From positions 419,603 through 483,602 of the forward strand of contig NZ_LT891958.1 of the NCBI RefSeq assembly GCF_900186465.1: a stretch of 64,000 nt of DNA, read 5' to 3'. The stretch is from Centipeda felix (lineage in GTDB: Bacteria > Bacillota > Negativicutes > Selenomonadales > Selenomonadaceae). Every line of letters starts with the position of its first letter. Position 1 is the stretch's first letter. The position numbers were made by a program, and so were the translations under genes. Positions 27,793-37,338 of this stretch are shown here, piece by piece. The notes below the pieces were generated by a model that worked only from the letters and a program-made list of their open reading frames with translations, was not told the DNA's origin and ran no database searches.

Positions 27793-28471
27793 CCAGCGAT
27801 TCCTCCGTATACAAAGAGAGAGGCGGTATAACCGCCTCTCTCTTTTTGTGGTATGACACCCCTCGCGCCGTCTCGCGCAGGTTGCACAGGTGTGCACGGA
27901 GATTAGCCGCGGCGAGGACGTTACGCACCACCTCGCCCGCGAGGACATACGCCCTGCCGCTCGGCTGATCCTCATCCGCGTATGAGCGCGCATCGCGGCG
28001 GTCAATGATCTCCCCCGCTGCGCGGTCATAGACGAGTAGGCGGACGGCGGCACCGCTGTGCAGAAAATTCTCCTCATAGAAGATACTCGTGTAATATATC
28101 TCCTCATAGTAGGTCGTGAGGATTGGCAGAACGACGAGGTCTGCCTCCACGGCATCTGCCGTCGCACGCAGGACAGCAGGATAGTCATAGCCGCGCCGCG
28201 TGGCATACTGCCCACAGGCACTATCATACGCATCGAGCAGCGCACGTTCATCGACATAGGTGAGCCAGCCCATCGTATCGTTCAGCGGCATGTGGAGATC
28301 GCGCGCGACCATATCCTCGAGCGCATCCACCGTCTCCGCATCAACGTCTGCCGCACCGCCCTCCACCACGAGCGGCAGCTGTGCGATACGCGCAGCGCCA
28401 AGCGCAGGTGCCGTGGGCAGGAGCAGAAGAAAGAAGCTCAGCAGAGCCGTATATCTGAGAAACTGTTTCAT
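27767..28471 (-). CDS. Exported protein of unknown function
   Basis: 234 residues with a signal peptide at residues 1-26 (hydrophobic LLSFFLLLLPTAPALG, cleavage after ALGA). The mature part has mixed alpha/beta character with no motif I recognise; it mentions a repeated theme of acidic and aromatic residues (YDRAAGEIIDRRDARSYAD) that resembles short surface-associated domains in Negativicutes. The last 26 bp overlap the 3' end of the convergent deoR-type gene. A GTG codon directly before the ATG at 28471 is a less likely start. No function is proposed. Confidence 0.65.
   Translation of the reverse strand: MKQFLRYTALLSFFLLLLPTAPALGAARIAQLPLVVEGGAADVDAETVDALEDMVARDLHMPLNDTMGWLTYVDERALLDAYDSACGQYATRRGYDYPAVLRATADAVEADLVVLPILTTYYEEIYYTSIFYEENFLHSGAAVRLLVYDRAAGEIIDRRDARSYADEDQPSGRAYVLAGEVVRNVLAAANLRAHLCNLRETARGVSYHKKREAVIPPLSLYTEESLVRASLGRL
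27813..27846. terminator. Bidirectional terminator after the deoR-type gene
   Basis: AAAGAGAGAGGCGGT pairs with ACCGCCTCTCTCTTT around three bases, followed by T-runs. On the minus strand it lies inside the last codons of the convergent exported-protein gene. Confidence 0.85.
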
Positions 28472-28518
28472 CACCGATCAATCTCCCCCAAGAAAGCACG
28501 GATACATTGCAGACGATG

Positions 28519-28572
28519 CCCCTTCCCCCGCTTCGCGGCCCCCTCCCCCGCGTGTACGGGGGAGGCTTTGGG
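28519..28572. repeat. Short GC-rich hairpin repeat, family 3, copy 1
   Basis: CCCCTTCC..CCGCTT..GCGG..CCCC then a hairpin CTCCCCCG/CGGGGGAG and GGCTTTGG. The copy at 56134-56188 has the same plan with CTTCCCCG/CGGGGAAG, a compensatory change. It lies just after the YitT-family gene's stop on the minus strand. Confidence 0.7.
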
Positions 28573-28578
28573 GAATCC

Positions 28579-29517
28579 TTAGTGAATCGCCTTTTTCTTG
28601 AAACGTCCGCCCACGATGTCATGCACGGCATTGATGGTCACAAAGGCGCGCTCGTCCTTGTCAAGGACGATCTCCTTCAGCTTGTCCAGTTCGAGGCGTG
28701 TGACGACACAGTAAAGGATCTCCTTTGCATCGCCCGTGTAGCCGCCCGCGCCGTGCAGCAGTGTCACACCGCGCCCGAGGCGTTCGTTGAGCGCTTCGGT
28801 CATCTCCTCATGCTCGCTCGTGACGATCATGACGGCATACGACTCATCGAGCCCTTTCAGCACGACGTCAATCATCTTTGCGATGACGAAGTAGGCAAAA
28901 AGCGAGTACATCGCCTTGTCCCAGCCGTAGAGCAGGCCCGCCGAGGAGAGGATAAAGAGGTTGATGAACATGACCACCTCGCCGACGGAGAACTGCGTCC
29001 GCGCATCCATGATGATCGCGACGATCTCTGTCCCGTCGAAGCAGCCGCCCGTACGCATGACGATACCGACGCCGAGCCCCGTCACGACGCCGCCGAAGAT
29101 CGCGGCAAGGAAGGGATCGTTCGTCACCTGCGGTACGTCGTGAAGCACACTCGACCAGATCGAGAGCATGATGATGGCAAAGACCGTCGAGAGCGCGAAA
29201 CTCTTGCCGATCTGTTTGTACCCCATAAAGACAAAGGGAATATTATAGAGCACGAGGAACACGCCGAGGCTCATGCCCGTGATCGTCTGCGACATGATCG
29301 ACAAACCGACGACGCCGCCGTCGATGACATTGTTCGGGATGAGGAAAAGATCGAGTCCTACGGCAGTGATGAAGGCACCGATAATGAGCCGCAGGCATTT
29401 TTTGATGTAGAAAAATGCCCCCTTCGGAGCTGCCTTCTTGGGGTGCGGCGTCGGTGCCGGCTTTTCCTGTGCCTCCACAATAATCTGCTCAGTACTGCTG
29501 TCTACGATTTCGTTCAT
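28579..29517 (-). CDS. YitT family membrane protein (DUF161-DUF2179)
   Basis: 312 residues. A basic, proline-rich cytoplasmic N-terminus (about 45 residues) precedes five to six membrane segments of the YitT/DUF161 type (LIIGAFITAVGLDLFLIPNN, GGVVTGLGVGIVMRTGG) and a soluble DUF2179 domain at the C-terminus (residues about 225-305). The function is not established; members are broadly distributed in Firmicutes. Start at 29517 has GGGAGG upstream. It is divergent from fruK. Confidence 0.88.
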   Translation of the reverse strand: MNEIVDSSTEQIIVEAQEKPAPTPHPKKAAPKGAFFYIKKCLRLIIGAFITAVGLDLFLIPNNVIDGGVVGLSIMSQTITGMSLGVFLVLYNIPFVFMGYKQIGKSFALSTVFAIIMLSIWSSVLHDVPQVTNDPFLAAIFGGVVTGLGVGIVMRTGGCFDGTEIVAIIMDARTQFSVGEVVMFINLFILSSAGLLYGWDKAMYSLFAYFVIAKMIDVVLKGLDESYAVMIVTSEHEEMTEALNERLGRGVTLLHGAGGYTGDAKEILYCVVTRLELDKLKEIVLDKDERAFVTINAVHDIVGGRFKKKAIH

Positions 29518-29612
29518 ACGTCCTCCCATTCCCCAAAAACGCTGTACCTTTCTTTTTTATTATAGAGGAAAGAAAATCCGCTGACAAGTCCACCGCTATG
29601 AGAACGACTTCC

Positions 29613-29641
29613 TTGACTTTACTGTGCCTGCATTATATGAT
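29613..29641 (+). promoter_or_regulatory. Sigma-70-type promoter of the fruK-fruA genes
   Basis: TTGACT, 17-base spacer, TATGAT, about 48 bp before fruK. Confidence 0.7.
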
Positions 29642-29689
29642 GGCAATATTGGAAAGAGATTCATCTGTAATGGGACAGGAGGGATGTAT

Positions 29690-30598
29690 ATGATCTACAC
29701 GGTCACCTTCAATCCGTCGATTGACTACATCGTCCGATTGGAGCAGTTCACCCCGGGCGAGATCAACCGCGTGAACTATGAGCAGATCCTGCCGGGAGGC
29801 AAGGGCATCAACGTCGCCATCGTACTGAAAAATCTCGGACATGATGCAACGGCACTCGGCTTCCTCGCGGGATTCACAGGTACAGCGATGCAGCAGCAGC
29901 TCCGCTCATTCAATGTGACGGAGGACTTCGTACATCTCGACGAAGGGTTCTCACGCATCAACGTCAAGATCAAGGCGGAGCGTGAGACGGAGATCAACGG
30001 GCAGGGGCCGAAGATTCCGCCCGAAGCGCAGCGCGCGCTGTTTGAAAAGCTCGATCGTCTCTCACACGGTGACACCCTCGTCCTCGCAGGGTCGATTCCG
30101 AATACCCTGCCCGACGATATCTATGAACGCATCATGGAACACCTCGACGGGCGCGGCATCCGCATTGTCGTGGATGCGACGAAGAACCTTCTGCGGCGTG
30201 TGCTGAAGTATCATCCGTTTCTCATCAAGCCAAACAATCACGAGCTTGGCGAGATGTTCGGCGTGACATTGAACACAGACGACGAGATCATCGAGCATGC
30301 GAAACGCCTGCAGGACGAGGGCGCGACAAACGTCCTCATCTCCATGGCGGGCGACGGTGCGATCCTCCTCACCGAGGAGGGCGTATTCTATCGCTCTGCC
30401 GCGCCGAAGGGCACACTCGTCAACTCTGTCGGCGCAGGCGACTCAATGGTCGCAGGCTTCCTCGCAGGCTATATGGAGTCGGACGGCGACTACGAGCGCG
30501 CCTTCTACATGGGCGTTGCGACCGGCTCCGCCTCGGCATTCTCCGAGAACCTTGCCACGCGCGAGGAGGCTCTCGCGCTGCTGAAAACAATCGCGTGA
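29690..30598 (+). CDS. fruK: 1-phosphofructokinase
   Basis: 302 residues. PfkB family: the opening MIYTVTFNPSIDY, GGKGINVAIVLKNLGH and the C-terminal VNSVGAGDSMVAGFLAGY with the catalytic Asp are the classical FruK/LacC signatures. It phosphorylates fructose 1-phosphate to fructose 1,6-bisphosphate. Start at 29690 has GGAGGG about seven bases upstream; two nearby in-frame ATGs are less well placed. The fructose PTS gene follows after a 307-bp spacer. No fruR regulator is adjacent. Confidence 0.93.
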   Translation: MIYTVTFNPSIDYIVRLEQFTPGEINRVNYEQILPGGKGINVAIVLKNLGHDATALGFLAGFTGTAMQQQLRSFNVTEDFVHLDEGFSRINVKIKAERETEINGQGPKIPPEAQRALFEKLDRLSHGDTLVLAGSIPNTLPDDIYERIMEHLDGRGIRIVVDATKNLLRRVLKYHPFLIKPNNHELGEMFGVTLNTDDEIIEHAKRLQDEGATNVLISMAGDGAILLTEEGVFYRSAAPKGTLVNSVGAGDSMVAGFLAGYMESDGDYERAFYMGVATGSASAFSENLATREEALALLKTIA

Positions 30599-30661
30599 TG
30601 TAAGAGCGGCGTGCGTCCTGCGTGTATGAACGTAAACCTATCGCAGCTGTGCAATCCCATG

Positions 30662-30815
30662 TGGCGTGTGTCCTGCGCAGAATCCTCGTTACGCAAGCGG
30701 TCGTGTGCTCGTCCGCCAAAATACCTGCGGATTCCAAACGCGCTGCGCTTGAACGATTAAAATCCGCAGGGGGCGGGCCGCACACTCTGTGCCGGTTGCT
30801 CCACCAGGGTTTGCT
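30662..30815 (-). repeat. Dispersed structured repeat, family 2, copy 1
   Basis: About 155 bp between fruK and fruA. On the minus strand it aligns with the copies at 39160-39312 and 56235-56384: AGCAAACCCTGGTGG..., inner stem CCTGCGGATT/AATCCGCAGG, then ACCGCTTGCGTAACGAGG. The outer stem arm is decayed here (GCAACCGG instead of GCAAGCGG). Confidence 0.8.
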
Positions 30816-30905
30816 AAAGGACTGCACGCCACGCCAAACAATGCGGATATTTTCAAGGAATATTGCACAGCAGATACAATACAATGAAAAAGGAGGGTTT
30901 TCCCT

Positions 30906-32807
30906 TTGCATATCAACGACCTTCTTAACCCTAAGAGCATAGCCCTCGGCGTCTCCGCCCCCGCCTCCAAGGAGGCAGCCATCCGCCTGCTCGCGGACTG
31001 CATGGAAAAGGGTGGAAACCTCAGTAACAAGGAACAGTACGTCAAGGACGTACTCGCACGTGAGGCGAGCGGCACGACGGGCCTCGGCGACGGCATTGCA
31101 ACCCCGCACGCCAAGAGCGACGGCGTAAAGGCAGCAGGTCTCGCCGCCATGACCATCCCCGACGGCATGGACTTTGCCGCGATGGACGGCAACCCGAGCC
31201 GCCTCTTCTTCATGATTGCCGCACCGAACGGCGCAAACGACGAGCACCTCACCATTCTCTCCAGCCTTGCGACCATGATTATGGATCCCGACTTCAAGGA
31301 AGCACTCATCGCCGCCAAGACCGTCGAGGAATTCCGCGGCCTCATCGACGCGAAGGAAAACGGCACCTTCACCGCGCCGAGAGCCGCGGAGGAGAGCACG
31401 GAGAGCGCACCTGCCGCCGACCACATCCAGATCCTCGCCGTTACCGCCTGCCCCACGGGCATCGCGCACACCTTCATGGCGGCGGAGAGCCTGGAACAGC
31501 ACGCGAAGAAGCGCGGCATCTCCATCAAGGTCGAGACGAACGGCTCGGCGGGCGCAAAGAACGTCCTCACACCGGAGGAGATCGCGGCCGCCGATGGCAT
31601 CATCGTCGCGGCGGACAAGAACGTCGCCATGTCGCGCTTTGACGGACACCGCGTCGTCATCACGAAGGTCGCGGACGGCATCAACAAGGCAGACGAGCTC
31701 ATCGACCGTGCCCTCGCGGGCTCCGCGCCCGTCTATCACGCGAGCGGCGCGGATACGGCAGAGGGGGCGGATGCATCCGAGGAGGAGAGCCTCGGACGCC
31801 AGATCTACAAGCACCTCATGAACGGCGTCTCGCACATGCTCCCGTTCGTCGTCGGCGGCGGCATCCTCATCGCCCTCGCCTTCCTCTTTGACGACTACAC
31901 GATTGACCCGTCGCATTTCGGCTCGAACACCCCGCTCGCCAAATTCTTCATGGATGTCGGCGGCGCATCGTTCGGCTTTATGCTTCCCGTTCTCGCGGGC
32001 TTCATCGCCATGTCCATCGCTGACCGCCCCGGTCTCGCCGTCGGCTTCGTCGGCGGCGCACTCGCGGGTGCACACGGCACGGGCTTCCTCGGTGCACTCC
32101 TCGCAGGATTTATCGGCGGCTATGCCGTCAACTTGCTGAAGAAGGGCTTTGCGGGACTGCCCGCCGCACTCGACGGCATCAAGCCTGTCCTGCTCTATCC
32201 GTTCTTCGGCATCCTCATCATCGGCTTTATCACCCTTTTCATCATCACGCCGCCCGTCGCCGCCATCAACACATGGATGGTCGCGACACTCGGCAGCATG
32301 GATCCCTCAGCGCGCGTCCTTATGGGCATTGTTGTCGGCGGCATGATGGCGATCGACATGGGCGGCCCAATCAACAAGGCGGCGTATGTCACGGGCACGG
32401 GGCTCCTCGCCTCGGGCGAGTATCACGTCATGGCGGCAGTCATGGCCGGCGGCATGGTTCCGCCGCTCGCGATTGCCCTAGCGACTACCCTCTTTAAGAA
32501 CCGCTTCACCGAGAGCCAGCGCAAGGCGGGCATCACGAACTACGTCATGGGGCTCTCCTTCATTACGGAGGGTGCCATTCCCTTTGCTGCCGCCGATCCC
32601 GTCCGCGTCATCCCCTCGATGGTCGTCGGCTCGGCACTTGCGGGCGCACTCACCATGGTCTTTGACTGCACGCTGCGTGCGCCCCACGGCGGCATCTTCG
32701 TCGTCCCGACCATCGGCAACCCGCTCATGTACCTCGTGAGCATCATCATCGGCGCCATCGTCGGTGCTGTCATCCTGTCGATGCTCAAAAAACCGATCAA
32801 AGAATAA
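30906..32807 (+). CDS. fruA: Fructose-specific PTS enzyme IIABC
   Basis: 633 residues, three fused domains. IIA (1-150) carries phospho-His H68 in ATPHAKSDG; IIB (about 172-270) carries phospho-Cys C182 in VTACPTGIAHTFMAAE; IIC (about 295-625) has the membrane segments GVSHMLPFVVGGGILIALAF to GAIVGAVILSML. It imports fructose and delivers fructose 1-phosphate to FruK. The start is TTG at 30906, placed by GGAGGG about eight bases upstream. A repeat lies in the leader. The transcript ends at a terminator shared with the DyP gene. Confidence 0.95.
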   Translation: MHINDLLNPKSIALGVSAPASKEAAIRLLADCMEKGGNLSNKEQYVKDVLAREASGTTGLGDGIATPHAKSDGVKAAGLAAMTIPDGMDFAAMDGNPSRLFFMIAAPNGANDEHLTILSSLATMIMDPDFKEALIAAKTVEEFRGLIDAKENGTFTAPRAAEESTESAPAADHIQILAVTACPTGIAHTFMAAESLEQHAKKRGISIKVETNGSAGAKNVLTPEEIAAADGIIVAADKNVAMSRFDGHRVVITKVADGINKADELIDRALAGSAPVYHASGADTAEGADASEEESLGRQIYKHLMNGVSHMLPFVVGGGILIALAFLFDDYTIDPSHFGSNTPLAKFFMDVGGASFGFMLPVLAGFIAMSIADRPGLAVGFVGGALAGAHGTGFLGALLAGFIGGYAVNLLKKGFAGLPAALDGIKPVLLYPFFGILIIGFITLFIITPPVAAINTWMVATLGSMDPSARVLMGIVVGGMMAIDMGGPINKAAYVTGTGLLASGEYHVMAAVMAGGMVPPLAIALATTLFKNRFTESQRKAGITNYVMGLSFITEGAIPFAAADPVRVIPSMVVGSALAGALTMVFDCTLRAPHGGIFVVPTIGNPLMYLVSIIIGAIVGAVILSMLKKPIKE

Positions 32808-32815
32808 CGGCATAG

Positions 32816-32855
32816 AAAAATACCGCCGCACCGAGATCCTCGGCACGGCGGTATT
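32816..32855. terminator. Bidirectional terminator between fruA and dyp
   Basis: AAATACCGCCG pairs with CGGCGGTATTT, with an inner CCGAG/CTCGG hairpin. A- and T-runs flank it. Confidence 0.88.
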
Positions 32856-32862
32856 TTGCGTT

Positions 32863-33807
32863 TTAGAACAATTCACCCTCGGCGATGCGCCCCATGAGCT
32901 CCTTCGACGGGATGAAGAAGAGCTGTCCCTTCAGTGCCGTCGAGTACTCGAGCAGGCGATCGTCCTGCGTGAACATATTGATGACCATCGTGCGCGTCAC
33001 ATCCCAGTGGCGTGCATAGCCGATAAAGTAGGTGCCGCGCACGCCCTCGCCCGGATTCGCATAGACGACGTTCATGCGCACGATCTTGTGTTCCTCGTCG
33101 TCGCGGTTGTCCTGCGAGATGATGTTGTGTGCGCGCGGGTCCTTCTCGTCATCGTCGAGCTCCAGATCGCTGTACTTCCGACGGCCGATGTACTTTTCCT
33201 GCACCTCGGTCGGCAGGGCGCGCCACGCATCGAGATCGTGAACATACTTCTGTGCGAAGGCATAGGAGCCATTGATGAAGTCGGGATCCTCCGCGCCAAT
33301 GATCGCCCACTCCTTCGCCTCCTCACCGACGGGATTCTCCGTCCCGTCGATAAAGTCGATGATGGCACGACCCTCACGATAGTGAAAACCGTGCGTCTCA
33401 TCCACAACATCCACGATGGGGCGCAGGAAGCCCATGATCTGATCGACGACGAGATAGGTCGTCGATGCCTCATCTGCACGTACGTGCAGGAAAAGATCGG
33501 CAGGCGTCGTCGGGGCCTGATGGTTCTTCCCATTGACGCCCTTGAAATCCTCAAGTTCCTTTGGTTTCGCGGCATGCGGGAAGAGATACTCCCATGCGCG
33601 GTTGCTGAACCCAAAGGTGAGCTTTACCATCTCCGGTGCAACGCGGATGTTCATCGAACGCTGAATTGCTTCGATGCGGTCCGCCATATCGGCGATGATC
33701 TCCCGTTCCTTCTCGATGTCCTCACGCTTCAACGAGAGCATGACAAAAATGACGCTCTCCCCCGCATCCTTGAACACATCCTGCGCAAGATCTGCCTTGA
33801 CCTCCAT
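32863..33807 (-). CDS. Dye-decolorizing-type heme peroxidase
   Basis: 314 residues with the DyP fold. The GxxDG signature appears as FIDGTENP with catalytic Asp D154. Other family segments are VMLSLKR at the N-terminus, the distal EHKIVRMN and ATALKGQLFFIPS-like end (YSTALKGQLFFIPS). No twin-arginine signal is visible, so it is cytoplasmic. It probably reduces peroxides, or takes part in heme chemistry, in this anaerobe. It stands alone, facing the fruA terminator. Confidence 0.92.
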   Translation of the reverse strand: MEVKADLAQDVFKDAGESVIFVMLSLKREDIEKEREIIADMADRIEAIQRSMNIRVAPEMVKLTFGFSNRAWEYLFPHAAKPKELEDFKGVNGKNHQAPTTPADLFLHVRADEASTTYLVVDQIMGFLRPIVDVVDETHGFHYREGRAIIDFIDGTENPVGEEAKEWAIIGAEDPDFINGSYAFAQKYVHDLDAWRALPTEVQEKYIGRRKYSDLELDDDEKDPRAHNIISQDNRDDEEHKIVRMNVVYANPGEGVRGTYFIGYARHWDVTRTMVINMFTQDDRLLEYSTALKGQLFFIPSKELMGRIAEGELF

Positions 33808-33888
33808 GGTATACCTCCTATTTCATACACATCCAAATCCCGATCCTATGGTACGGCATTGCTCCATGCGAGGCAAGAATCCACCGTG

Positions 33889-35091
33889 CTACACCTTGAA
33901 CTTGCCAACCAGCTCATCCAGCTCGGCAGCGTGGCCCTTGAGATGCTCGGCCGTTGCGGCAAAGGCATCGAGAGAGGCGGTTTCCTGCTCGATTGCGGCC
34001 GCCGCATCCGTTGTATGTCCCGCGATCTCACGTGAGGCCTTGGCGACCTCCTCCGATGCCGCTGCTGCGACCTGTGCGCAGGCGCGTACCGCTTCAATAG
34101 AGGTGAGGAGCGCCGTACGGTTCACGTTCTCCGCCTGTGTAAGTACCTGCATCTCCTCCAGATGTGCAGAGATGCCGGTCACACTCGACGCGAGCATCTG
34201 GACATTCTCATCCTGCTCGCTGGTGTGCGCGGCAACATGGGTGATGGCAAGCGCATTGTACTCGACTGCCTTGCTGTTCTCAACACTCGCCCGCCACATC
34301 GTATCCGACAGCCCCGCGACCTCGGCTGCGCAAGTCTGCGCACGCTGCATGATCCGGCGCAGCTCGCTGACAAAGGTGTTGAAGGACTGCACAATGCGCC
34401 CGATCTCGTCAAATCGTCTGGTGGTGAGCTGCTGGGTGAGATCCGCCTCCTTGCCCGCGACCTCGCGGAACGATGCAGTCAGTGCCGCAATCGGCCGCAG
34501 TACCTCCATGATGATGCAGTAGGAGGACACGGCAAAGACAAGGAACGCAAGGACGATCACGCCCACGCCGATCTGCTTGGAAACGCCGATCTTTGCCTGG
34601 CTGGCATTGTCATACGCCGTGACGAGCTTGTCCACCTCGGTCACATAGCCGTCAACTTCGGCAGCAACGACGGCATTCGCCTCGTGCTTTTCCTCCGTCC
34701 CCACAGCCCCCGTGACGGCGAACACATTTGTGCGGTACTCCTCCCAGAGAGGCTGCAGCGTGCGCAGCTGTTCCTTGATCGCCTCATCCGATGCCGGACG
34801 AAGGCCGAGCTCGGCATCTCCCCTGCGCAGCCCCGCAAGGATGCGGTCATACATCTCGATCTGCACCATCATCATACTACGGAGCTCCGCTGCCTCCGCT
34901 GCATCGGCGGAGACCATACGTGCCGAGAGCCATGCAAGCTGATAGGCACGCATGCGCAGCGAGCCGGAGGCATTGACGGCGGGAGCGTCCCCGTCCAGCT
35001 GGGCAAAGGTGGCAAAGTTCAGCCCGACCAGCCCGATAATGAAGACGAAAAGGGCGACGAGTGTGATTCGCAGTTTATTATGAATGGACAT
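33889..35091 (-). CDS. Methyl-accepting chemotaxis-like receptor lacking the signalling tip
   Basis: 400 residues. Membrane segments are near residues 8-28 and 175-197. The outer domain carries [15 protein letters not shown], the PilJ/NarX-type sensor motif. A HAMP domain follows (about 198-250). The cytoplasmic coil then runs straight into SEEVAKASREIAGHTTDAAAAIEQ, the distal adaptation region, with no [22 protein letters not shown] kinase-control hairpin. The paralogue at 35369-37033 has it. Without the tip, CheA/CheW coupling is unlikely. Function could be a sensor, a scaffold or a decoy in receptor arrays; this is inference. Confidence 0.85.
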   Translation of the reverse strand: MSIHNKLRITLVALFVFIIGLVGLNFATFAQLDGDAPAVNASGSLRMRAYQLAWLSARMVSADAAEAAELRSMMMVQIEMYDRILAGLRRGDAELGLRPASDEAIKEQLRTLQPLWEEYRTNVFAVTGAVGTEEKHEANAVVAAEVDGYVTEVDKLVTAYDNASQAKIGVSKQIGVGVIVLAFLVFAVSSYCIIMEVLRPIAALTASFREVAGKEADLTQQLTTRRFDEIGRIVQSFNTFVSELRRIMQRAQTCAAEVAGLSDTMWRASVENSKAVEYNALAITHVAAHTSEQDENVQMLASSVTGISAHLEEMQVLTQAENVNRTALLTSIEAVRACAQVAAAASEEVAKASREIAGHTTDAAAAIEQETASLDAFAATAEHLKGHAAELDELVGKFKV

Positions 35092-35180
35092 AGTTCCCCT
35101 CTCGTTTCAACAGAAAAGTCCTTTCCGCTGGTATATCGCAGGAAGAACGCGGCGCAATCCCCCATCTGATACATCCGCAT

Positions 35181-35335
35181 AAGAAATCGCTGATAAAATA
35201 ACAGCCGATCGATCGGTGCAGATTTTCCCTTCCAAGGAAAGCGACCGACGCCCAGCAAAGGCTGTGCGGAAGATTGTTGACACAGGCCGGACGAAAAAAG
35301 ATGCGCCAAGGAGCACACACGAATTTTATCCGCCC
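35181..35335 (+). repeat. Dispersed structured repeat, family 1, decayed copy C
   Basis: The left end AAGAAATCGCTGATAAAATA and the internal AAAAAGATGCGCCAAGG segment match family 1, but the right end (GAATTTTATCCGC) is eroded. It lies downstream of the second chemoreceptor gene's stop, like the other copies. Confidence 0.6.
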
Positions 35336-35368
35336 CCATAAACATGGCATAACGGCGTCTCACTGGAG

Positions 35369-37033
35369 TCAGGTCTTGAACTTTCCGACGAGGCCGTCCA
35401 GCTTCGCCGACAAACCGGACAAGCGCTCTGCAGTAGCGACGACCTGTTCCATGGTCGCGCTCTGCTCCTCGATGGCAGCTGCCGAGTCCTCGGTGAGCCC
35501 CGCAATCTGTTTTGCCGCTGATGCGACATTCCCCGACGTGCCCACAACGTTCTGTGCGCCTGTCGATGCCGTCTGATTCAGCTGCACGATCTCAGCTGCC
35601 GCACGGCGGCTCTCCTCGGAGCTCGCAGCGATGGCATTCAGCGAGGCACGCACTGCAGCAACCGCCTCCGTGATCTTCTCGAGCTCGCTGACCAGCTCCT
35701 GATTTGCACTGCGCGTCTCATGCACCTGCTGACGAATGCCGGTCATCTTTTCCGTGACATCGTCCGCCGCAAGGCTCGAGCTCTCAGCGAGCTTGCGCAC
35801 CTCCTCCGCGACGACAGCAAAACCACGTCCGCTCTCCCCCGCACGTGCAGCTTCGATCGCAGCGTTGAGCGCGAGCAGATTCGTCTGCCCCGAGATGCCC
35901 TTAATGAGATCGATGATCTGATTGATGTCCTCCGCATACTGCGTGAGCGTCTGCACATTCCGATCCATCGTCATGACAATATCGCGCAGGCCATCGGTCT
36001 GGGATGCAACACGTGCCGCACCGTCCCTTCCATCCGCTGCCTTTCCCTCAGAATCCGCCGAGAGGGCAGCAGAGCGTTTGGCAGCCGCGAGCATCTGCGC
36101 CATGTGTTCCGCGATCTGTTCCACATGGTCCGCGAGGGCCTGCATATCCGTATTCTGTTCATTCGCCCGCCCTGCGACATCGGTGACGGAGCCGGCGACC
36201 ACTTCGACGGCCTTGCTGCTCTCACCGCTTGCCTGCGAGAGTGCACCGGAGAGCTGTGCAACCTCCGCTGCACTCTCCTGTGCGCCGCGTATGATCGTAC
36301 GCAGTTTCCCGACGAAGGTGTTGAAGTAGAGGACGATCCGTCCGATTTCATCATCGCGCGCTGCGTGAAGCTGCTGCGTCAGATCCCCCTCGCCCTCAGA
36401 AATGCCGCGAAACGAATCCGTCAGCGCCGCCAGGGGGCGCAGAATCTGTGTGAGAATCAGCCAGAGTGCACCGCCCACCACAAGAACAGCAAGCAGAATC
36501 ACGCCGAGCTGGATGTCCTTGGACCTTTCGATCTTCGCCTGTCCGGCGGCATCGTAGGCAGCGACCAACTTGTTGACCTCTGCCACAAAGGGCGCAACCT
36601 CTTTTGCTGTCTTTGCCTCTGCGGTGCGGCGCGCCTCCTCATCCGTTCCCTCGGCAGCGGCACGGATATCAGCACGATACGCCTCCCACAGCGGCTTCAC
36701 AACGCCGAGCTGTCGCTGGACCGCCTCATCCGAGGGTGCCGTCAGCCCCATCGCCGCATCGCCCTGCTCCAGCCCCTTCAGAATACGATCGTAGTCCTCC
36801 AGATTCTTCTGCATCGCCGCGCGCAGCGTCTGTGCGTCGCCCTCATCTGCCGACACGAGCCGTGCTGCCCCCCACGAAAGCTGATAGGCGCGCATCCGCA
36901 GCGAGCCGGAAGCGTTGACCGCAGGCGCATCCCCCTTGAGTTCATTGAACGTAAAGAAGTTCAGCCCAACTAATCCCACGATGAATACAAACAGCAGAAT
37001 AAGAATCGACTGTAGTTTCGTGCGTATGCTCAT
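35369..37033 (-). CDS. Methyl-accepting chemotaxis protein, PilJ/NarX-type sensor domain
   Basis: 554 residues. The sensor with [15 protein letters not shown] lies between two membrane segments (second: [20 protein letters not shown]). HAMP then follows, with a full cytoplasmic signalling domain including [31 protein letters not shown] at the tip and [12 protein letters not shown] near the end. It therefore looks competent to control CheA. Start at 37033 has AAGGGGAG; an 84-residue upstream extension in frame has no such site and is rejected. It is a close paralogue of the tipless receptor next to it. Confidence 0.93.
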   Translation of the reverse strand: MSIRTKLQSILILLFVFIVGLVGLNFFTFNELKGDAPAVNASGSLRMRAYQLSWGAARLVSADEGDAQTLRAAMQKNLEDYDRILKGLEQGDAAMGLTAPSDEAVQRQLGVVKPLWEAYRADIRAAAEGTDEEARRTAEAKTAKEVAPFVAEVNKLVAAYDAAGQAKIERSKDIQLGVILLAVLVVGGALWLILTQILRPLAALTDSFRGISEGEGDLTQQLHAARDDEIGRIVLYFNTFVGKLRTIIRGAQESAAEVAQLSGALSQASGESSKAVEVVAGSVTDVAGRANEQNTDMQALADHVEQIAEHMAQMLAAAKRSAALSADSEGKAADGRDGAARVASQTDGLRDIVMTMDRNVQTLTQYAEDINQIIDLIKGISGQTNLLALNAAIEAARAGESGRGFAVVAEEVRKLAESSSLAADDVTEKMTGIRQQVHETRSANQELVSELEKITEAVAAVRASLNAIAASSEESRRAAAEIVQLNQTASTGAQNVVGTSGNVASAAKQIAGLTEDSAAAIEEQSATMEQVVATAERLSGLSAKLDGLVGKFKT

Positions 37034-37182
37034 ACTCGTCTCCCCTTTGGTTTCCCCGTCCATTCTGCACACTGTCGCAAGATCCGGCACATGCGCGTAT
37101 GGAACGACACTATAGAACTTTTTTATTCTTTTGATTATAGCATAAAATAATTCTGTATAAAAATAAAAATCGTCTATGATCC

Positions 37183-37220
37183 AAAAAAAGACCACTGGTC
37201 CCACGGGCCAATGGTCTTTT
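37183..37220 (-). terminator. Terminator after the MsrA-like gene
   Basis: On the minus strand AAAAGACCA..TGG pairs with CCA..TGGTCTTTTTTT with a T-rich tail. The repeat copy B lies between it and the gene's stop codon. Confidence 0.75.
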
Positions 37221-37223
37221 GGG

Positions 37224-37338
37224 GGAATCGCTGATAAAATAAAATCTGTCAGATTAGCGCAGATTTTTGCCCAATTTGCCGACACAGTGCGGGCAAAAAA
37301 TGCGCTAAGACGGCAGTGCTGGATTTATCAGTACTTCC
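37224..37338 (+). repeat. Dispersed structured repeat, family 1, short copy B
   Basis: About 115 bp. Ends GGAATCGCTGATAAAAT and TTTATCAGTACTTCC are conserved; the central part carrying the variable hairpin is missing. Its last base overlaps the stop codon of the MsrA-like gene (37338-37340). Confidence 0.8.

Noticed and set aside
30420..32075. 551-codon minus-strand frame antisense to fruK and fruA
   Set aside because: No family features and no ribosome site; both genes opposite are well supported.
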